Shown here one piece after another: positions 23,224 to 32,831 of a stretch of 64,000 nt of DNA. Source of the DNA: Paenibacillus anaericanus (GTDB lineage: Bacteria; Bacillota; Bacilli; Paenibacillales; Paenibacillaceae); NCBI RefSeq assembly GCF_003994475.1, contig NZ_RZNY01000010.1, forward strand, positions 124,001-188,000. Reading direction: 5' to 3'. The notes below the pieces were generated by a model. The model was not told the origin of the DNA. It made no database searches and worked only from the letters and a program-made list of their open reading frames with translations. The translations under genes were made by a program, and so were the position numbers. Each line of letters begins with the position of its first letter. Positions within the stretch are counted from its first letter, which is position 1.

Positions 23224-25464
23224 ATGAACAAAGGCAGAATGTTTAACAAAATATTTTTTCCCATTCTAATTTTGGGAATAGGGCTTGTGATTAGTTTTGG
23301 GAGTTATATTTATTTGAGTACTACAAGTTCTGTAATTGAAAGGGTCTCTAATAGCAAACAAAGTTACATAACACAAATTAAAAACAACCTTGAACAAAAA
23401 ATTCGGACGATTGAGTATGCTTTCAATACGTATAGCACCACAAGCTCCTTTAACGAGGTAGTGAAGAATCCAATTACGGAAAAGGATTTCCAGGCTTACC
23501 GAACGGTTAACACACAACTCAATTACATTGCTACAATGGGCTTGGAAGGAACTGAATATACACTTATTAGTCTAGATAAGAATTGGCAGATCTCAAATGG
23601 AAAGTTATCTACTCTGACTGAAGATGATCTTAATAATTTGTATATTAACTATATTGATGATCATGATAAAGGATTATTTTGGATCAAGACGGACCAGGGT
23701 ATTCGTTTTGTAAATACGCTTCCCGTTTTTTCGAAAAGGAAAATAGCCATTGCGTTATCGGATATTTCGCTGCAAACATTGAATCGGGCCATTGATACGG
23801 ACGAGCACAATCCTGTTTTTATTTTGAATGGCCAAGGTAAATTGATGTATGAAAATGATAGTAGTGAACAATTGTTTCCAAATCAACTTGAGGGAATATC
23901 ACAGGTGCTTAGTACCTTCAATGACTCCGGAATTGTAACAGTGGATACAATCAATAATAAATCGGTACAACTCATTTTTGCGAAATCCAGCTATAACAAT
24001 TGGATATATTGTACTGTATTAGAACAACAAGAGATTTCTGATTCTTTGAAGACTACTAAATTTGGTTTGATCACGATGGGGCTTGTATTAATATTGTTAA
24101 TCGTCGTGGTTGCTTATGTGATCTCCATTATCTTCACAAAACCGATTCGGCGAATTCAACAGAGCTTGCCAAAAAATACGCACTTTTCTTCCAAGAATGA
24201 ATTCGAATCTATTATGGATTCGATAGATACGATTTTAATTGAGAAAGAAAGTCTTGAAAGTTTAATTAAAGCCGAAATGCCGCAACTTGAAACTCAATTC
24301 ATTCTTAATCTGTTTCGAAATCGTGTCTCACCGGAGGAACTATCAAGAAAAATGCCACGGTTTGGTTATCAAGAGGTTTGGGATCCCATGTATGTTACTA
24401 TGTTGATCCAATTAGATAACTTGGGAGGCAGGGAAGCTTCAGACAAGGATGTTTTATTATTAGCGATTAATAAAATTGTAGAAGAATTTATCCCAGAGCA
24501 GCAACGTTTGCTTCCAATTATTTTAAATGATGATACCCAAGCCACGATTTTGAGATTTACAGAATTCAGTGAACAAGAAATTAGAAGGAAAGTCTTGGAT
24601 GATGCAGCAGCACTTATTAAGAATGTTAATGATTATTTGAATCTATCGATCAGCATTGGTATTAGTAAAACATATGAGAACTTATTAGAAAGTAAGGAAG
24701 CTTATGAAATGAGTAAGCAAGCCTTACACCAACGATTAAATTTGGGCAAAGAATCGATTATATTCTATGAAGATATTTCAATGGTAGTTTCAGGTCCGGT
24801 GTTGCTTTATTATCCTGTTGAATTAGAATCGCGACTATTTGATGCCATTCGACTAGGGGATGAAGAACAAGTATCCAGTACTTTACATCCTTTATTAGCG
24901 GATATGATGAAGAAGAATAACCATTCAGCGAATTTTGAAGTTACATTGGTTCGCTTCGTGAATAACTTGATTCAATTAGAGCAGCTCTTAGGGGTAGAGG
25001 TGTTATTGACGCAAGATAATCATGCGTTGTATCACCGACTGTTAGATATTCGGAATCCAGAAGAGATTGAACGAATGTTGCTAGAAGAAGTGATTCTTCC
25101 TATGGTGAGAAAGATGAAGGAGAAGACGAATAAACAATTTCGGTGTCTCTCAGAGAAAATTGCCGCTATTGTTCGTTCCGAGTATGATCAAGAGCTGTCG
25201 TTAGAATTAATTGGAGACCGTCTCCATTACAATCCTAGTTATTTAAGTAGTATCTTTAAGAAGGAATTTGGAACTACCTTTAGTGAGTATCTGATGAACT
25301 ATCGACTGGAAGTGGCGAAAAAGTGGTTGATTGAGACAGATATGACCATTAAGGAGATTGCCGAACGCTTGGAATACCATAATTCGCAAAACTTTATTCG
25401 TTCGTTTCGTAAGAAAGAACATGTAACACCTGGGGCTTATAGAAAGATGAATTTAGCCGATTAA
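23224..25464 (+). CDS. AraC-family regulator with membrane-anchored extracellular sensor domain
   Basis: 746 aa. A first membrane helix (about 9-31), an extracellular sensor region of about 240 residues, a second helix (about 278-302), a HAMP-like linker, a cytoplasmic middle region and a C-terminal double helix-turn-helix of AraC type (LGDRLHYNPSYLSSIFKKEFG near the core; ETDMTIKEIAERLEYHNSQNFIRSF). One-protein versions of YesM/YesN are frequent in Paenibacillus beside LplABC sugar transporters. It probably senses a pectin fragment outside the cell, or its binding protein, and activates the neighbouring importer. Paralog of the regulator at 36405-38750. Confidence 0.88.
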   Translation: MNKGRMFNKIFFPILILGIGLVISFGSYIYLSTTSSVIERVSNSKQSYITQIKNNLEQKIRTIEYAFNTYSTTSSFNEVVKNPITEKDFQAYRTVNTQLNYIATMGLEGTEYTLISLDKNWQISNGKLSTLTEDDLNNLYINYIDDHDKGLFWIKTDQGIRFVNTLPVFSKRKIAIALSDISLQTLNRAIDTDEHNPVFILNGQGKLMYENDSSEQLFPNQLEGISQVLSTFNDSGIVTVDTINNKSVQLIFAKSSYNNWIYCTVLEQQEISDSLKTTKFGLITMGLVLILLIVVVAYVISIIFTKPIRRIQQSLPKNTHFSSKNEFESIMDSIDTILIEKESLESLIKAEMPQLETQFILNLFRNRVSPEELSRKMPRFGYQEVWDPMYVTMLIQLDNLGGREASDKDVLLLAINKIVEEFIPEQQRLLPIILNDDTQATILRFTEFSEQEIRRKVLDDAAALIKNVNDYLNLSISIGISKTYENLLESKEAYEMSKQALHQRLNLGKESIIFYEDISMVVSGPVLLYYPVELESRLFDAIRLGDEEQVSSTLHPLLADMMKKNNHSANFEVTLVRFVNNLIQLEQLLGVEVLLTQDNHALYHRLLDIRNPEEIERMLLEEVILPMVRKMKEKTNKQFRCLSEKIAAIVRSEYDQELSLELIGDRLHYNPSYLSSIFKKEFGTTFSEYLMNYRLEVAKKWLIETDMTIKEIAERLEYHNSQNFIRSFRKKEHVTPGAYRKMNLAD

Positions 25465-25473
25465 AGTACAGAG

Positions 25474-25525
25474 AAGGGCTGTCCCCAAGACCATTATTTA
25501 ATGGTTTAGGGGCAGCCCTTTTGTT
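25474..25525 (+). terminator. Terminator after the first AraC gene
   Basis: AAGGGCTG-CCCC and GGGGCAGCCCTT arms around a loop that itself folds (CCATTA/TAATGG), followed by TTTTGTTGTT. It also faces the convergent permease gene. Confidence 0.88.
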
Positions 25526-25578
25526 GTTACATAATTCTCATAAAGCGATTTTATCAGAACGGTTAACAGTACCTGAGA

Positions 25579-26475
25579 TTATCCCTTTACAGCTCCAAGC
25601 AAGGCACCTTTGGTAAAGTGTTTTTGCACAAAAGGATAGACAGCTAGTATTGGAACGGTGGCAACGACGATAACTGCCATTTTAATGGTTATAGCCGGAG
25701 GTTGTATGTCCACTACGGCCCCGTCAGCCTGCATACCACTAGAGACGATGACGATTTGACGAAGCAAGACTTGGATCGGCCACTTCACGGAGTCATTGAT
25801 ATAGAGAATAGCACTCATATACGTATTCCAATAAGTTACTGCGTAGAAAAGAGATATGGTTGCAATCGATGGCAACGCGAGCGGTAACATGATTTTAAAG
25901 AAGATACCTAAATCGTTACTACCATCTATCTTCGCTGATTCTTCTAAACTATCCGGCAAAGCTTGGAAGAAGTTCCGCATGATGATCAAGTTGAAGGCAT
26001 TAACCGCTACTGGCAAAATCAAGGACCAATAAGAATTTATAATTCCGAGACTTTTTACTACTAAGAATGAGGGAATCATTCCACCGCTAAATAACATCGA
26101 GAATACAACTACAAAGTTAATCACATTTCGACCGAGAAGATATCTTCTGGATAATCCATAAGCCATTAAGGCTGTTAGGAACATGCTTGTTATCGTTCCA
26201 ACGACAGTAATTCCAACGGAAACTCCGAGTCCTTTAAAAATAGTTGGAGTCGATAGAATATAACGATAAGCATCCAATGAAAAGGTGGTCGGAAACAAGA
26301 TAAATCGCTTGGACACCACTTCTTGAGTTGAAGCAAAAGAACTGGCGATGATATTAACAAAAGGCAAGAGACAGATCAGGGCAATCAGGATTAATATAGT
26401 GCTGTTTACTATGGTGAAAATGCGACTCCCAATAGATTCTTTTTTCTTGGCTGGTTTGACTGATTTGTGTGTCAA
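25579..26475 (-). CDS. LplC/YtcP-type carbohydrate ABC permease
   Basis: 298 aa with six membrane helices. The EAA loop ESAKIDGSNDLGIFFKIMLPLALP couples to a cytoplasmic ATPase. The C-terminal PFVQKHFTKGALLGAVKG is characteristic of the LplC/YtcP permeases of complex sugar importers. It is read opposite to its apparent partner permease (26754-27710), with their starts 278 bases apart. TTG start behind GGAGG. Likely imports oligosaccharides from pectin with the binding protein at 27749. Confidence 0.9.
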   Translation of the reverse strand: MTHKSVKPAKKKESIGSRIFTIVNSTILILIALICLLPFVNIIASSFASTQEVVSKRFILFPTTFSLDAYRYILSTPTIFKGLGVSVGITVVGTITSMFLTALMAYGLSRRYLLGRNVINFVVVFSMLFSGGMIPSFLVVKSLGIINSYWSLILPVAVNAFNLIIMRNFFQALPDSLEESAKIDGSNDLGIFFKIMLPLALPSIATISLFYAVTYWNTYMSAILYINDSVKWPIQVLLRQIVIVSSGMQADGAVVDIQPPAITIKMAVIVVATVPILAVYPFVQKHFTKGALLGAVKG

Positions 26476-26609
26476 TGAATTATCCTCCTTATAATCGATT
26501 ACATATTAACTTTATCAAGATAGCAGAATTACGTATATAATCCGGGCATGTGATGTTCATGTAATTGATAGAGGATGAGCCTAGGAAAAGTATAATCATA
26601 ATCTTAGGT

Positions 26610-26621
26610 GATAATCATCAG
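26610..26621 (+). promoter_or_regulatory. GATAATCAT motif upstream of the first importer
   Basis: GATAATCATCAG lies in the divergent promoter region of the permease genes. The core GATAATCAT recurs upstream of both other binding-protein genes (38839, 40894). Confidence 0.4.
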
Positions 26622-26662
26622 ATGAGATGAAAAGGGGAATAAAGCTGATGTCTACACGGTTT

Positions 26663-26676
26663 TGTTAACGCTATCA
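26663..26676. promoter_or_regulatory. cre-like CcpA site upstream of the first importer
   Basis: TGTTAACGCTATCA matches the cre consensus TGWAANCGNTNWCA at 13 of 14 positions, 78 bases upstream of the permease start. Confidence 0.65.
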
Positions 26677-26753
26677 TGTAATGATTATATACGGAATATA
26701 GCAAACTATTTAATATGAAAGCGTAATCAGCAATGACAAGAGGAGGATACGAA

Positions 26754-27710
26754 GTGAAAGTTTCAAACATCACTGCGACAAACAGAACAATAAAAAGGGA
26801 GAGAATTTCAACGAATCTCCTAAGTGTAAAAAGAAATAAGTTGCTCTACCTTATGATTTTACCCGGTCTGCTTTACTTCATTATCTTTAAGTATTTGCCT
26901 ATGGGTGGATTGGTGATTGCCTTTCAAGATTATCAACCATTTCAGGGGATACTAGGTAGCCAATGGGTCGGATTCAAGCACTTTATTCGTTTATTTACAG
27001 AACCAACCTTCTTTATGCTCCTTCGTAACACATTGATTCTGTTTGCGATGAACATTATATTCTTTTTTCCATTACCTATTATTTTAGCGTTAATGCTTAA
27101 TGAGGTAAGAAATAGGTATCTAAAAAACTTCGTTCAAACCATTATCTATATTCCACATTTCATGTCATGGGTAATTATTGTTTCTATTACCTATGTGTTC
27201 TTAACTTTAGATGGTGGAGTCATAAATGAGATGATTGTGAGTTTAGGAGGCAAGAAGATTAGCTTCTTGACTTCATCGGAGTGGCTACGGACGATCTATA
27301 TTGGACAAATCATATGGAAAGAATTGGGATGGTCAACAATCATTTATCTGGCTGCGATTACGGTAGTTGATCCGCAACTTTATGAAGCGGCAGAGATGGA
27401 TGGTGCAGCAAGGTTAAGAAAAACATGGCATGTTACATTACCAGCGATTCGTCCGGTAATTATTACATTGTTGATTTTGAAAATCGGTAGTACGTTGGAT
27501 CTTGGTTTTGAACATATGTACTTGTTACTGAATTCATTAAACCGCGATGTCGCTGAAATATTTGATACCTATATATACACAGCAGGAATGAAAAATGGTC
27601 AATTAAGTTACAGTACCACAGTTGGTATGTTCAAAGGTGTAGTTGGTTTAGTTCTAGTAATGGCTTCTAATAAGCTAGCGAAGAAATTAGGAGAAGATGG
27701 CGTGTACTAA
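26754..27710 (+). CDS. LplB/YteP-type carbohydrate ABC permease
   Basis: 318 aa from the GTG at 26754. The open frame begins at an ATG at 26733, but the codons just after it form the Shine-Dalgarno AGAGGAGG, so GTG is the better start. Six membrane helices; the conserved N-terminal LMILPGLLYFIIFKYLPMGGLVIAFQDYQPF and coupling loop YEAAEMDGAARLRKTWHVTLPAI are diagnostic of the LplB group. Followed after 38 bases by the binding protein gene. The ATPase is absent from the whole locus and is presumably a shared MsmX-like protein. Confidence 0.92.
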   Translation: MKVSNITATNRTIKRERISTNLLSVKRNKLLYLMILPGLLYFIIFKYLPMGGLVIAFQDYQPFQGILGSQWVGFKHFIRLFTEPTFFMLLRNTLILFAMNIIFFFPLPIILALMLNEVRNRYLKNFVQTIIYIPHFMSWVIIVSITYVFLTLDGGVINEMIVSLGGKKISFLTSSEWLRTIYIGQIIWKELGWSTIIYLAAITVVDPQLYEAAEMDGAARLRKTWHVTLPAIRPVIITLLILKIGSTLDLGFEHMYLLLNSLNRDVAEIFDTYIYTAGMKNGQLSYSTTVGMFKGVVGLVLVMASNKLAKKLGEDGVY

Positions 27711-27748
27711 ATAAGTACAATATAAATCTATTAAAAGGGAGAATAAAA

Positions 27749-29281
27749 ATGAAAAAGAGATTTGTCAGTATGGCTCTGGTACTTACTTTACTTAGTAGTC
27801 TACTAGTAGCGTGTGGTGCGAATGAGAGTAAGGGAAGCGAGGATAACAAGGGGAAAGAGGCGGGTAGTGCAAGTGAAAATTATGATCCGAATTCAAAACT
27901 TGATGTGACCTGGTTAAATATATTGCATACTGCTTCTCCACCAACGGATACGATGGTGAAAAAGATTGAGGAATATACAAATTCTAAAATTACTTTCAAT
28001 TGGGTGCCAGATGCTTCCAAAGAGGAACGGATCACAACCGCCCTTGCTTCGGGTGACTTAGCGGATATCGTTACACTAACTATGTTGACAAATTCATCGG
28101 TTAGAAATTCGTTGAAATCAGGAATGTTCTGGGAAGTATCTGACTACTTAGATGATTATGAAAACTTGAAGTTAATTCCTCAAGCAGCAAGGGAAGCTGC
28201 TTCAATTGAGGGCAAGTTGTATGGTGTTCCTTTCCTTAATAACTTAGCACGTGGAGGTTTGATTTTCCGCCAAGATTGGCTTGAGAATTTAGGGATTGCA
28301 GAACCAACAACATTAGATGAGGTTTATGAAATTGCCAGAGCGTTTACAGAGGATGATCCTGATGGTAATGGCAAAGATGATACGATAGGTTTTGGAGACA
28401 GATCGGATTTAAGATATGGAAGTTTCAAAACACTAAGTTCTTATTTTGGTACACCTAATGGATGGGCAGTAGATGAGAATGGTAAGTTTACACCAGAATT
28501 TGATACGCAAGAATATATGGATACGCTGAATTATTCAAGAAAACTATATGAAAATGGTTATTTAGCTCAAGACTTTGCGGTAACAGCAAAATCAGACCAA
28601 GAGCAACAATTTGCACAAGGTAAAGCCGGCATTTTTACCGGTATAATTGGTATAACTGGTTTGAGAACCCTAGCTGAAGGATTGAATATGGATTTTAAAT
28701 TATTACCTGTTAACAAGATTTCTAATGGAGATGGTGAGTATCACATCTGGTCCGAGGGAAGCGGAGTAAATGGCTTAATGGCATTCCCTAAAACCGTTGT
28801 TAAGACAGAAGCCCAATTAAAAAGAATACTTAAATTTGTGAATGATATTTGCGATGAAGAAGTATCCATGTATATGACTCGTGGTATTGAAGGCGTTCAC
28901 TATGAATATGACGCTGAAGGTGTTACCCACATTATTAATAAAGATTTATATACTGCTGAAGTAACGCCTTTCTCAAGCAGTAGACCGATGCCGACTCTTT
29001 TTCCTTTGAAAAGTGAAAATCCAGAAAAAGAATTAACTACTAAATTGATCAATGAAAATGATGCATTTGCTGTTTTTGATCCAACTGTACCTTTAGATTC
29101 AGCTACAAATAATGAACAAGGTACTGAATTAGCAAAAATCATTACCGATGCTACTTTCAAATACATCATGGGTCAAAGTGATGAGGCTGAATTTAAGAAG
29201 GCTGTGGAAACTTGGAAGAAATCCGGTGGATCAGCTATTATCACTGAATATGAAGAAGCGTATAAGTTAACTAAAAAATAA
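27749..29281 (+). CDS. LplA-type extracellular sugar-binding lipoprotein (importer 1)
   Basis: 510 aa. Lipoprotein signal peptide with lipobox LLVAC (Cys near 22) and a following Gly/Ser/Glu-rich linker. Large type I solute-binding fold of the LplA/YtcQ group, with a calcium-binding-like DDPDGNGKDDTIGF segment that is conserved in all three binding proteins of this window. Co-transcribed with the LplB permease and closed by a terminator. Probable ligand: an oligogalacturonide or rhamnogalacturonan fragment, inferred from the following enzyme genes. Confidence 0.9.
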   Translation: MKKRFVSMALVLTLLSSLLVACGANESKGSEDNKGKEAGSASENYDPNSKLDVTWLNILHTASPPTDTMVKKIEEYTNSKITFNWVPDASKEERITTALASGDLADIVTLTMLTNSSVRNSLKSGMFWEVSDYLDDYENLKLIPQAAREAASIEGKLYGVPFLNNLARGGLIFRQDWLENLGIAEPTTLDEVYEIARAFTEDDPDGNGKDDTIGFGDRSDLRYGSFKTLSSYFGTPNGWAVDENGKFTPEFDTQEYMDTLNYSRKLYENGYLAQDFAVTAKSDQEQQFAQGKAGIFTGIIGITGLRTLAEGLNMDFKLLPVNKISNGDGEYHIWSEGSGVNGLMAFPKTVVKTEAQLKRILKFVNDICDEEVSMYMTRGIEGVHYEYDAEGVTHIINKDLYTAEVTPFSSSRPMPTLFPLKSENPEKELTTKLINENDAFAVFDPTVPLDSATNNEQGTELAKIITDATFKYIMGQSDEAEFKKAVETWKKSGGSAIITEYEEAYKLTKK

Positions 29282-29296
29282 AATTGAGTTTGATTC

Positions 29297-29323
29297 GATC
29301 CCACCTTCGGGTGGGGTCCCTTT
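29297..29323 (+). terminator. Terminator or attenuator between importer 1 and the enzyme operon
   Basis: GATCCCACC-TTCG-GGTGGGGTC followed by CCTTTT, 16 bases after the binding protein stop. Read-through would feed the pectin enzyme genes. Confidence 0.8.
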
Positions 29324-29364
29324 TAATAGAGGGAAATAAATGAATACCATCAAAAGGTGATCTT

Positions 29365-30303
29365 ATGAAAAGTGTTATAAGGGTAAGCCAACAGGGAAAT
29401 GGTGATTTTGAAACGATTCAGTCAGCAATAAACAGTATTCCGCAGGACTCTTCACAGACAATCCTGATGACAATTGAATCGGGTGTATACAAAGAGAAAC
29501 TTGAGATTAATAAACCTAATCTCTACCTACTCGGAGATGGACATGTACGAATTGTTTATGATGACTATGCGAAGAGAGAGAATGCAGTGGGTATGCCTAT
29601 GGGAACTTTCGCTTCAAGTAGTACCTATATTTCATGTGCCAATATCAAAATTGAGAACATCACTTTTGAGAATACGGCAGGTGAAAGTGATCAGGTAGGC
29701 CAAGCAGTTGCGTTATACGTAGATGCTGACAAAGTCGCTTTTAAAAATTGTTCTTTTTTAGGTGCACAAGATACGTTGTATCTAGGAAGACCTAAAGAAG
29801 AACTGAATAATAAAAGCGGACGAAACTATTTTGAAAATTGCAGAATTGTTGGTGATATTGATTTTATCTTTGGTTCAGCAACAGCTTATTTTCAAGAGTG
29901 CCAAATCGTTAGTAAGGATCAAGGGAAAGAGATCAACGGATATATTACCGCTGCTGCAACTCCGGTAGATAAGGAAGTAGGGTTTGTCTTTCATCAGTGT
30001 AAATTGTTGAGTGATGCGGCTAAGAACAGCGTTTACTTGGGCAGACCATGGCGGGATTATGCTAGAACGGTATTTATAGATTGCTGGATGGACCAGCATA
30101 TACATCAAGAAGGTTGGAACGATTGGGATAAAACATCTGTTGAAACAACGGTGTATTATGGAGAGTTCGGCTCAGCCGGACCGGGAGCAAACGTAAGCAA
30201 ACGTACGGTTTGGTCTGCACAGTTAAACGAAGAGGATTTAAAAAAATTCTCCCTAAATGAGTGTTTTAGAGGAGATATATCATGGATTTATGAGTGGGAA
30301 TAG
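29365..30303 (+). CDS. Cytoplasmic pectin methylesterase (CE8), copy 1
   Basis: 312 aa, no signal peptide. CE8 right-handed beta-helix with all key motifs: GAQDT (oxyanion Gln, near 132), DFIFGSATAYF (catalytic Asp, near 165-170) and GRPWRDYARTVF (Arg, near 226). Removes methyl groups from galacturonate residues. Because it lacks an export signal, the likely substrates are imported methylated oligogalacturonides. First gene of a seven-gene run to 36334; the next gene starts 18 bases on. Confidence 0.93.
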   Translation: MKSVIRVSQQGNGDFETIQSAINSIPQDSSQTILMTIESGVYKEKLEINKPNLYLLGDGHVRIVYDDYAKRENAVGMPMGTFASSSTYISCANIKIENITFENTAGESDQVGQAVALYVDADKVAFKNCSFLGAQDTLYLGRPKEELNNKSGRNYFENCRIVGDIDFIFGSATAYFQECQIVSKDQGKEINGYITAAATPVDKEVGFVFHQCKLLSDAAKNSVYLGRPWRDYARTVFIDCWMDQHIHQEGWNDWDKTSVETTVYYGEFGSAGPGANVSKRTVWSAQLNEEDLKKFSLNECFRGDISWIYEWE

Positions 30304-30321
30304 TAACTGGAGGGGAACTAA

Positions 30322-31434
30322 TTGACCTTACAATGGGCTATTAAAATAGCAGATTCCATTATGGAACGCACACCATTACTACATGAGAACAAAGGTAGTC
30401 ATGGTAAATGGTCTTATGAAAATGGGGTTGTGTTAAAGGGATTTGAATTGCTGTGGAAGCAGACGGGTGAGTATAAGTATTTTCAATTCATTGAGGAAAA
30501 TATGGACTACTTTATTCATGAAGAAGGTAACATACGGGGATATCAACTTGACGAATATAATATCGATCATGTTAACAATGGAAAATTACTTTTCTCTCTA
30601 TACAACGAAACCAAGCGGGAAAAATACAAAAAGGCGGCAACCCTTTTAAGAGAGCAATTAACAACACATCCTCGGACATCGGAAGGTGCCTTTTGGCATA
30701 AAAAGATTTATCCCTATCAAATATGGTTAGATGGTCTCTACATGGGAGCTCCTTTCTATTTAGAATACTTGCTGACGTTTGAAGATGGACAAGGTATAGA
30801 TGATGTAACGAAGCAATTTGTGATTTGTGAGAAGCATACGAAAGACTCCCAAACAAGTCTACTGTATCACGCTTGGGATGAGAAACGAGTTCAACCATGG
30901 TGTGATTCCGAGACGGGATTATCTGCTAACTTTTGGGCACGTTCCATGGGTTGGTTTGTTATGGCATTAGTAGATGTGTTGGAAATAATCCCAACCGAGC
31001 ATGCAGATTATCATGAACTGGTGCGTATGTTGAATGACGCCTTAACTGCCATGAAGAATTATCAGGATTCGGAAACGGGAGTCTGGTACCAGGTGGTGAA
31101 TCTGGGAGGGAGTAAGGGGAATTACTTAGAGGCTTCTGCTTCGAGCATGATCGTATATGCTATTGCTAAAGGAATTCGTATAGGTGTGTTAGACATGAAC
31201 TGGTCTGAGGTGTTGGATCGAGCATTTAATGGACTCATTACAGAATTTGTGCTTGAAACAAAGGAAGGCCAAGTTAATTTGAATAAAAACTGTCAAGTTG
31301 CTGGGTTAGGTGGACCTCAAGGACGTGATGGATCTTATGCGTATTATATTAGCGAACCTATTATTACAAATGACTTCAAAGGCTTGGGTGCATTCTTGCA
31401 GGCTTGTACTGAATACGAGGCATTAAGATCATAG
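30322..31434 (+). CDS. GH105 unsaturated galacturonyl hydrolase, copy 1
   Basis: 370 aa, TTG start after CTGGAGGGG. GH88/GH105 alpha/alpha barrel in the YteR/YesR style: IWLDGLYMGAPF with the catalytic Asp near 135 and LLYHAWDE near 183. It removes the unsaturated uronic acid left by pectate or rhamnogalacturonan lyases from the non-reducing end. No signal peptide, so it is cytoplasmic. Very similar along its whole length to the gene at 45817-46932, and in both places followed by a matching GH28 gene. Confidence 0.93.
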   Translation: MTLQWAIKIADSIMERTPLLHENKGSHGKWSYENGVVLKGFELLWKQTGEYKYFQFIEENMDYFIHEEGNIRGYQLDEYNIDHVNNGKLLFSLYNETKREKYKKAATLLREQLTTHPRTSEGAFWHKKIYPYQIWLDGLYMGAPFYLEYLLTFEDGQGIDDVTKQFVICEKHTKDSQTSLLYHAWDEKRVQPWCDSETGLSANFWARSMGWFVMALVDVLEIIPTEHADYHELVRMLNDALTAMKNYQDSETGVWYQVVNLGGSKGNYLEASASSMIVYAIAKGIRIGVLDMNWSEVLDRAFNGLITEFVLETKEGQVNLNKNCQVAGLGGPQGRDGSYAYYISEPIITNDFKGLGAFLQACTEYEALRS

Positions 31435-31457
31435 AATAGACGGGGAGAGATTAAAAG

Positions 31458-32819
31458 ATGCGACATTATAATATTATAGATTTCGGAGCAACAAGGGATA
31501 GTCAGGAATTAGCTACAGAGGCTATTGCCAGCGCGATTGAAGCGGCAAGTATAGCAGGTGGGGGGACGGTTTATGTTCCAGCGGGTACGTTTCTAACCGG
31601 GGCCATCTTTATGAAAAGCAACATAGAATTGCATTTAAGTCCTGGTGCTGTCCTATCATTTAGCACGAATCCTGAGGATTATCCCGTTGTGGAATCCAGA
31701 TGGGAAGGAGTCAAACAACAGGTTCATGCTTCATGTATCTATGGTAATGACTTGGAGAATATCTCGATTACAGGAAGCGGTACATTGAACGGTAATGGGC
31801 AACCATGGTGGGAGAAGAGACTTAAGCGGCCAGAGGAATTGATCTATCCTAGACCAAAGTTAATTAGTTTTGATCGCTGCCATCGTGTAACTTTAAAGGA
31901 TCTGACTTTAACCAATTCTCCTAGTTGGACCGTGAATCCAATTTGTTGTTCAAATATCACGGTTGACAATGTGTCCATTCTCAATCCAGCTGATTCACCA
32001 AATACAGATGGTATTAATCCTGAGTCATGCTCTAATGTTCGGATTAGTAACTGTAATATTGACGTTGGTGATGATTGCATTGCCATTAAATCAGGAACTG
32101 AAGACACGGAGGAACGAATTCCTTGTGAGAATATCACGATTACCAACTGTACCATGATTCATGGACATGGCGCGGTTGTGCTAGGAAGTGAAATGAGTGG
32201 TGATATCCGTAATGTAACGATCAGTAACTGTGTGTTTAAACAAACAGATCGAGGCATTCGTATGAAATCAAGACGAGGACGCGGGGGAACGATCGAAGAC
32301 ATACGCATCAGCAACATTGTAATGGATGATGTGATTTGTCCATTTATTCTTAACCTGTATTACTTCTGTGGACCACGTGGTAAAGAAAAATATGTGTGGG
32401 ACAAAAATCCGTATCCTATTACAGATGAGACTCCGTGTTTTAGACGCATTCATTTTGCTGATATTACCGCAAGGAATGTTCACACTGCAGCAGGATTCTT
32501 ATATGGGCTTGCAGAACAATATGTTTCAGAAATCACATTTGCTAACATTGATATTTCGATGGCGGAAAATGCTATTCCGGGCCGTCCAGCTATGATGACA
32601 GGTATCGAAGATATGAACAATCGTGGTTTCTATTTGGGCAATGTAAGAGATGTTCAATTTAGACATGTGACGATTGAGAATCATGAAGGACCTGCCTTCT
32701 ACATCGAAAATGGAGAAGATGTTGAAGTTATGGATTGTCGATCCAAAAATACTAACAAACCCGAACAACTAGTAGAGCAGGTTACAGTTACACCTTCTAA
32801 TCATAATATTAGTGAATGA
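31458..32819 (+). CDS. GH28 (exo-)polygalacturonase-like enzyme, copy 1
   Basis: 453 aa, no signal peptide. GH28 parallel beta-helix with the four family motifs: NTDGINPESC (near 181), GDDCIAIKSG (near 204), HGHGAVVLGSEMSG (near 235) and RGIRMKSRRGRGG (near 266). The Asp of the first and second motifs are the catalytic acids. A cytoplasmic location suggests an exo-acting enzyme releasing galacturonate from imported oligomers. Ends 12 bases before the next start. Nearly colinear with the copy at 46967-48328. Confidence 0.93.
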   Translation: MRHYNIIDFGATRDSQELATEAIASAIEAASIAGGGTVYVPAGTFLTGAIFMKSNIELHLSPGAVLSFSTNPEDYPVVESRWEGVKQQVHASCIYGNDLENISITGSGTLNGNGQPWWEKRLKRPEELIYPRPKLISFDRCHRVTLKDLTLTNSPSWTVNPICCSNITVDNVSILNPADSPNTDGINPESCSNVRISNCNIDVGDDCIAIKSGTEDTEERIPCENITITNCTMIHGHGAVVLGSEMSGDIRNVTISNCVFKQTDRGIRMKSRRGRGGTIEDIRISNIVMDDVICPFILNLYYFCGPRGKEKYVWDKNPYPITDETPCFRRIHFADITARNVHTAAGFLYGLAEQYVSEITFANIDISMAENAIPGRPAMMTGIEDMNNRGFYLGNVRDVQFRHVTIENHEGPAFYIENGEDVEVMDCRSKNTNKPEQLVEQVTVTPSNHNISE

Positions 32820-32831
32820 GGTGGGCTAGCA

